NCBI GenBank assembly: GCA_937926185.1 | Contig: CALEYM010000664.1 | Coordinates: forward strand, 1-7,347 | Length of the DNA stretch: 7,347 bases | Origin: an uncultured Bacteroidota bacterium | GTDB lineage: Bacteria > Bacteroidota > Bacteroidia > Chitinophagales > Saprospiraceae | Direction: 5' to 3' | Shown: in pieces, positions 6,784-7,347 of the stretch | How the letters are laid out: the number at the start of each line of letters is the position of its first letter | Numbering within the stretch: the stretch's first letter is position 1 | The notes under the pieces: model-generated | Seen by the model: only the letters and a program-made list of their open reading frames with translations | What the model was told of the DNA's origin: nothing | The model's database searches: none | Program-made: the position numbers and the translations under genes

Positions 6784-6892
6784 GACCAATGACCGTCAAA
6801 TCCGCGCGCATCCTTTCCGGACGACCAAATGAGCGCTTCGAAGAACCAGTGTACCGGGTTCGCGCGTCGGATCAATGACCAATCAAATGCGC
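6784..6892 (+). repeat. Imperfect interspersed direct repeats
   Basis: Three related stretches occur at 6784-6807, 6823-6836 (partial) and 6870-6892, each built on GA(C/T)CAA(A)TGA followed by CAAAT and GCGC-like bases. The first and third share GAYCAATGACC and TCAAAT in the same order. They lie between the 131-residue gene and the first terminator. No coding capacity was seen; they could be binding sites or decayed repeat copies. Confidence 0.35.
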
Positions 6893-6894
6893 AG

Positions 6895-6933
6895 AACGCC
6901 CTTTTTCTACCCGGTGAAAACAGGGCGTTTTTT
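6895..6933 (+). terminator. Rho-independent terminator
   Basis: AACGCCCT (6895-6902) pairs perfectly with AGGGCGTT (6922-6929), and TTTTC (6903-6907) pairs with GAAAA (6916-6920) inside it. A run of six T (6928-6933) follows the stem on the plus strand only. It lies about 190 nt after the 131-residue gene, which it probably terminates. Confidence 0.78.
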
Positions 6934-6949
6934 GAAAGAAATTTAAGAA

Positions 6950-6965
6950 ATAGGCGGGGGCCTAT
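6950..6965. repeat. Short perfect hairpin
   Basis: ATAGGC (6950-6955) and GCCTAT (6960-6965) form a perfect 6-bp stem around GGGG. It sits just past the first terminator and just before the larger hairpin at 6974-7063, and may be part of one structured element. Confidence 0.5.
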
Positions 6966-6973
6966 GGAAGTGA

Positions 6974-7063
6974 AGCGGGGTCTGAGTGTTCGGCCATGAC
7001 CCGTGTTCCCGGCAGTGTTGCCGAATCGGACGCGGTCGTCATGGCCGGGCATGAAGCCCCGCT
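6974..7063. repeat. Long nested imperfect hairpin
   Basis: Four nested stems share one axis: AGCGGGG/CCCCGCT (6974-6980 with 7057-7063), CGGCCATGAC/GTCATGGCCG (6991-7000 with 7038-7047), a 6-bp stem with one G-T pair (7001-7006 with 7030-7035) and CGGCA/TGCCG (7010-7014 with 7019-7023) closing on GTGT. Internal loops of 10 and 9 nt separate the two outer stems. The arm GTCATGGCCGGGCATGA has the flavour of intergenic palindromic repeats known in other bacteria. It is either a dispersed palindromic repeat or part of a structured RNA. Confidence 0.65.
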
Positions 7064-7276
7064 GCACAACCACTTTAAGCGGCTAAGGACTCTGAATGTC
7101 AGGCAAACCAAATCGAAAACGCTCCGCTGCCTTTCCGCATAAGCGCGAAAATCACCCCGGAATCAACCAGCTCAATAACCGATCATCGGGCCGCGATCCC
7201 AAATCGCTGCCGGTATTGGTCAAATGGCGAAGCCCATACCACCCTGTATGACTTCAGGCCGGATGAACAACAGAAT

Positions 7277-7309
7277 GCCCGCCCCGGGTTTGCCCGGGAC
7301 GGGCTTTTT
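7277..7309 (+). terminator. Strong rho-independent terminator
   Basis: GCCCG (7277-7281) pairs with CGGGC (7300-7304) and CCGGG (7284-7288) with CCCGG (7293-7297), with a 2-by-2 mismatch between them and a TTTG loop. Five T follow (7305-7309), then A and five more T. There is no T tract on the other strand. The transcript it ends has no visible gene in the preceding 340 nt. Confidence 0.85.
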
Positions 7310-7325
7310 ATTTTTAGGGGTTAAC

Positions 7326-7346
7326 GGGTTGCGGGTTGCGGGTTAG
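7326..7346. repeat. Tandem heptamer repeat at window edge
   Basis: GGGTTGC occurs twice back to back (7326-7332, 7333-7339), followed by a variant unit GGGTTAG (7340-7346). The array runs into the window edge and may continue. Confidence 0.6.
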
Positions 7347-7347
7347 C

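Larger units (their letters stand above)
6934..7309 (+). ncRNA. Candidate small RNA locus between two terminators (tentative)
   Basis: No credible protein gene lies here, yet a strong plus-strand terminator ends the block while the preceding transcript should stop at 6933. The block is rich in possible stems: those at 6950-7063, then GCGAT/ATCGC (7193-7197, 7203-7207) and GGTATTGG/CCCATACC (7212-7219, 7233-7240, one mismatch). I looked for signatures of RNase P RNA, tmRNA, SRP RNA and 6S RNA and saw none. No clear promoter was found, so the 5' end is undefined and read-through from 6311 remains possible. Strand is taken from the terminator. Confidence 0.25.

Noticed and set aside
6777..7073. 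Minus-strand open frame of 98 codons
   Set aside because: It runs through the terminator at 6895-6933 and the nested hairpin at 6974-7063, and shows no family resemblance; openness is explained by GC content.
6934..7309. RNase P RNA, tmRNA, SRP RNA or 6S RNA
   Set aside because: None of the conserved signature stretches of these RNAs was found by eye in the block.
1..7347. A novel multi-gene system such as defence, CRISPR or a biosynthetic cluster
   Set aside because: The recognised genes are unrelated housekeeping or envelope functions with ordinary spacing, and no nuclease, transposase, reverse transcriptase or repeat-spacer array is present.

Overview
The window looks like ordinary chromosome from a member of the Bacteroidota, most likely a moderately GC-rich lineage such as Saprospiria or Chitinophagia. 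This is inferred from four things: starts without Shine-Dalgarno sequences, TAnnTTTG-type -7 promoter elements upstream of several genes, an AlgI-type MBOAT protein with a form familiar from that phylum, and a large helical protein of a type I associate with Bacteroidota. No phage, plasmid, CRISPR, rRNA or tRNA signal was seen.

Layout. Bases 1-92 hold a GC-rich hairpin and a promoter-like element. Four plus-strand genes follow: a small transaldolase (93-758), ornithine aminotransferase rocD (826-2079), a TRIC/UPF0126 membrane channel protein (2128-2730) and an MBOAT O-acyltransferase (2817-4280). The last two are separated only by a perfect 27-bp inverted repeat with a 33-nt spacer (2730-2816), which fills the gap from stop codon to start codon. 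A 570-residue uncharacterised helical protein lies on the minus strand (4261-5973), and its end overlaps the MBOAT end by 20 bp. The gap 5974-6310 carries plausible divergent promoters for that gene and for a plus-strand gene of 131 residues with no recognised family (6311-6706). The rest (6707-7347) shows no convincing gene. It holds two rho-independent terminators with a hairpin-rich stretch between them, plus a tandem heptamer at the right edge.

The genes do not form one pathway. Transaldolase belongs to the non-oxidative pentose phosphate pathway, RocD links ornithine to glutamate and proline, the TRIC protein probably passes cations, and the MBOAT protein probably acylates an envelope glycan or similar substrate. 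I see no multi-gene novel system. The points most worth following up are non-coding: the REPIN-like inverted repeat at 2730-2816 and the structured terminator-to-terminator block at 6934-7309, which could hide a small RNA.
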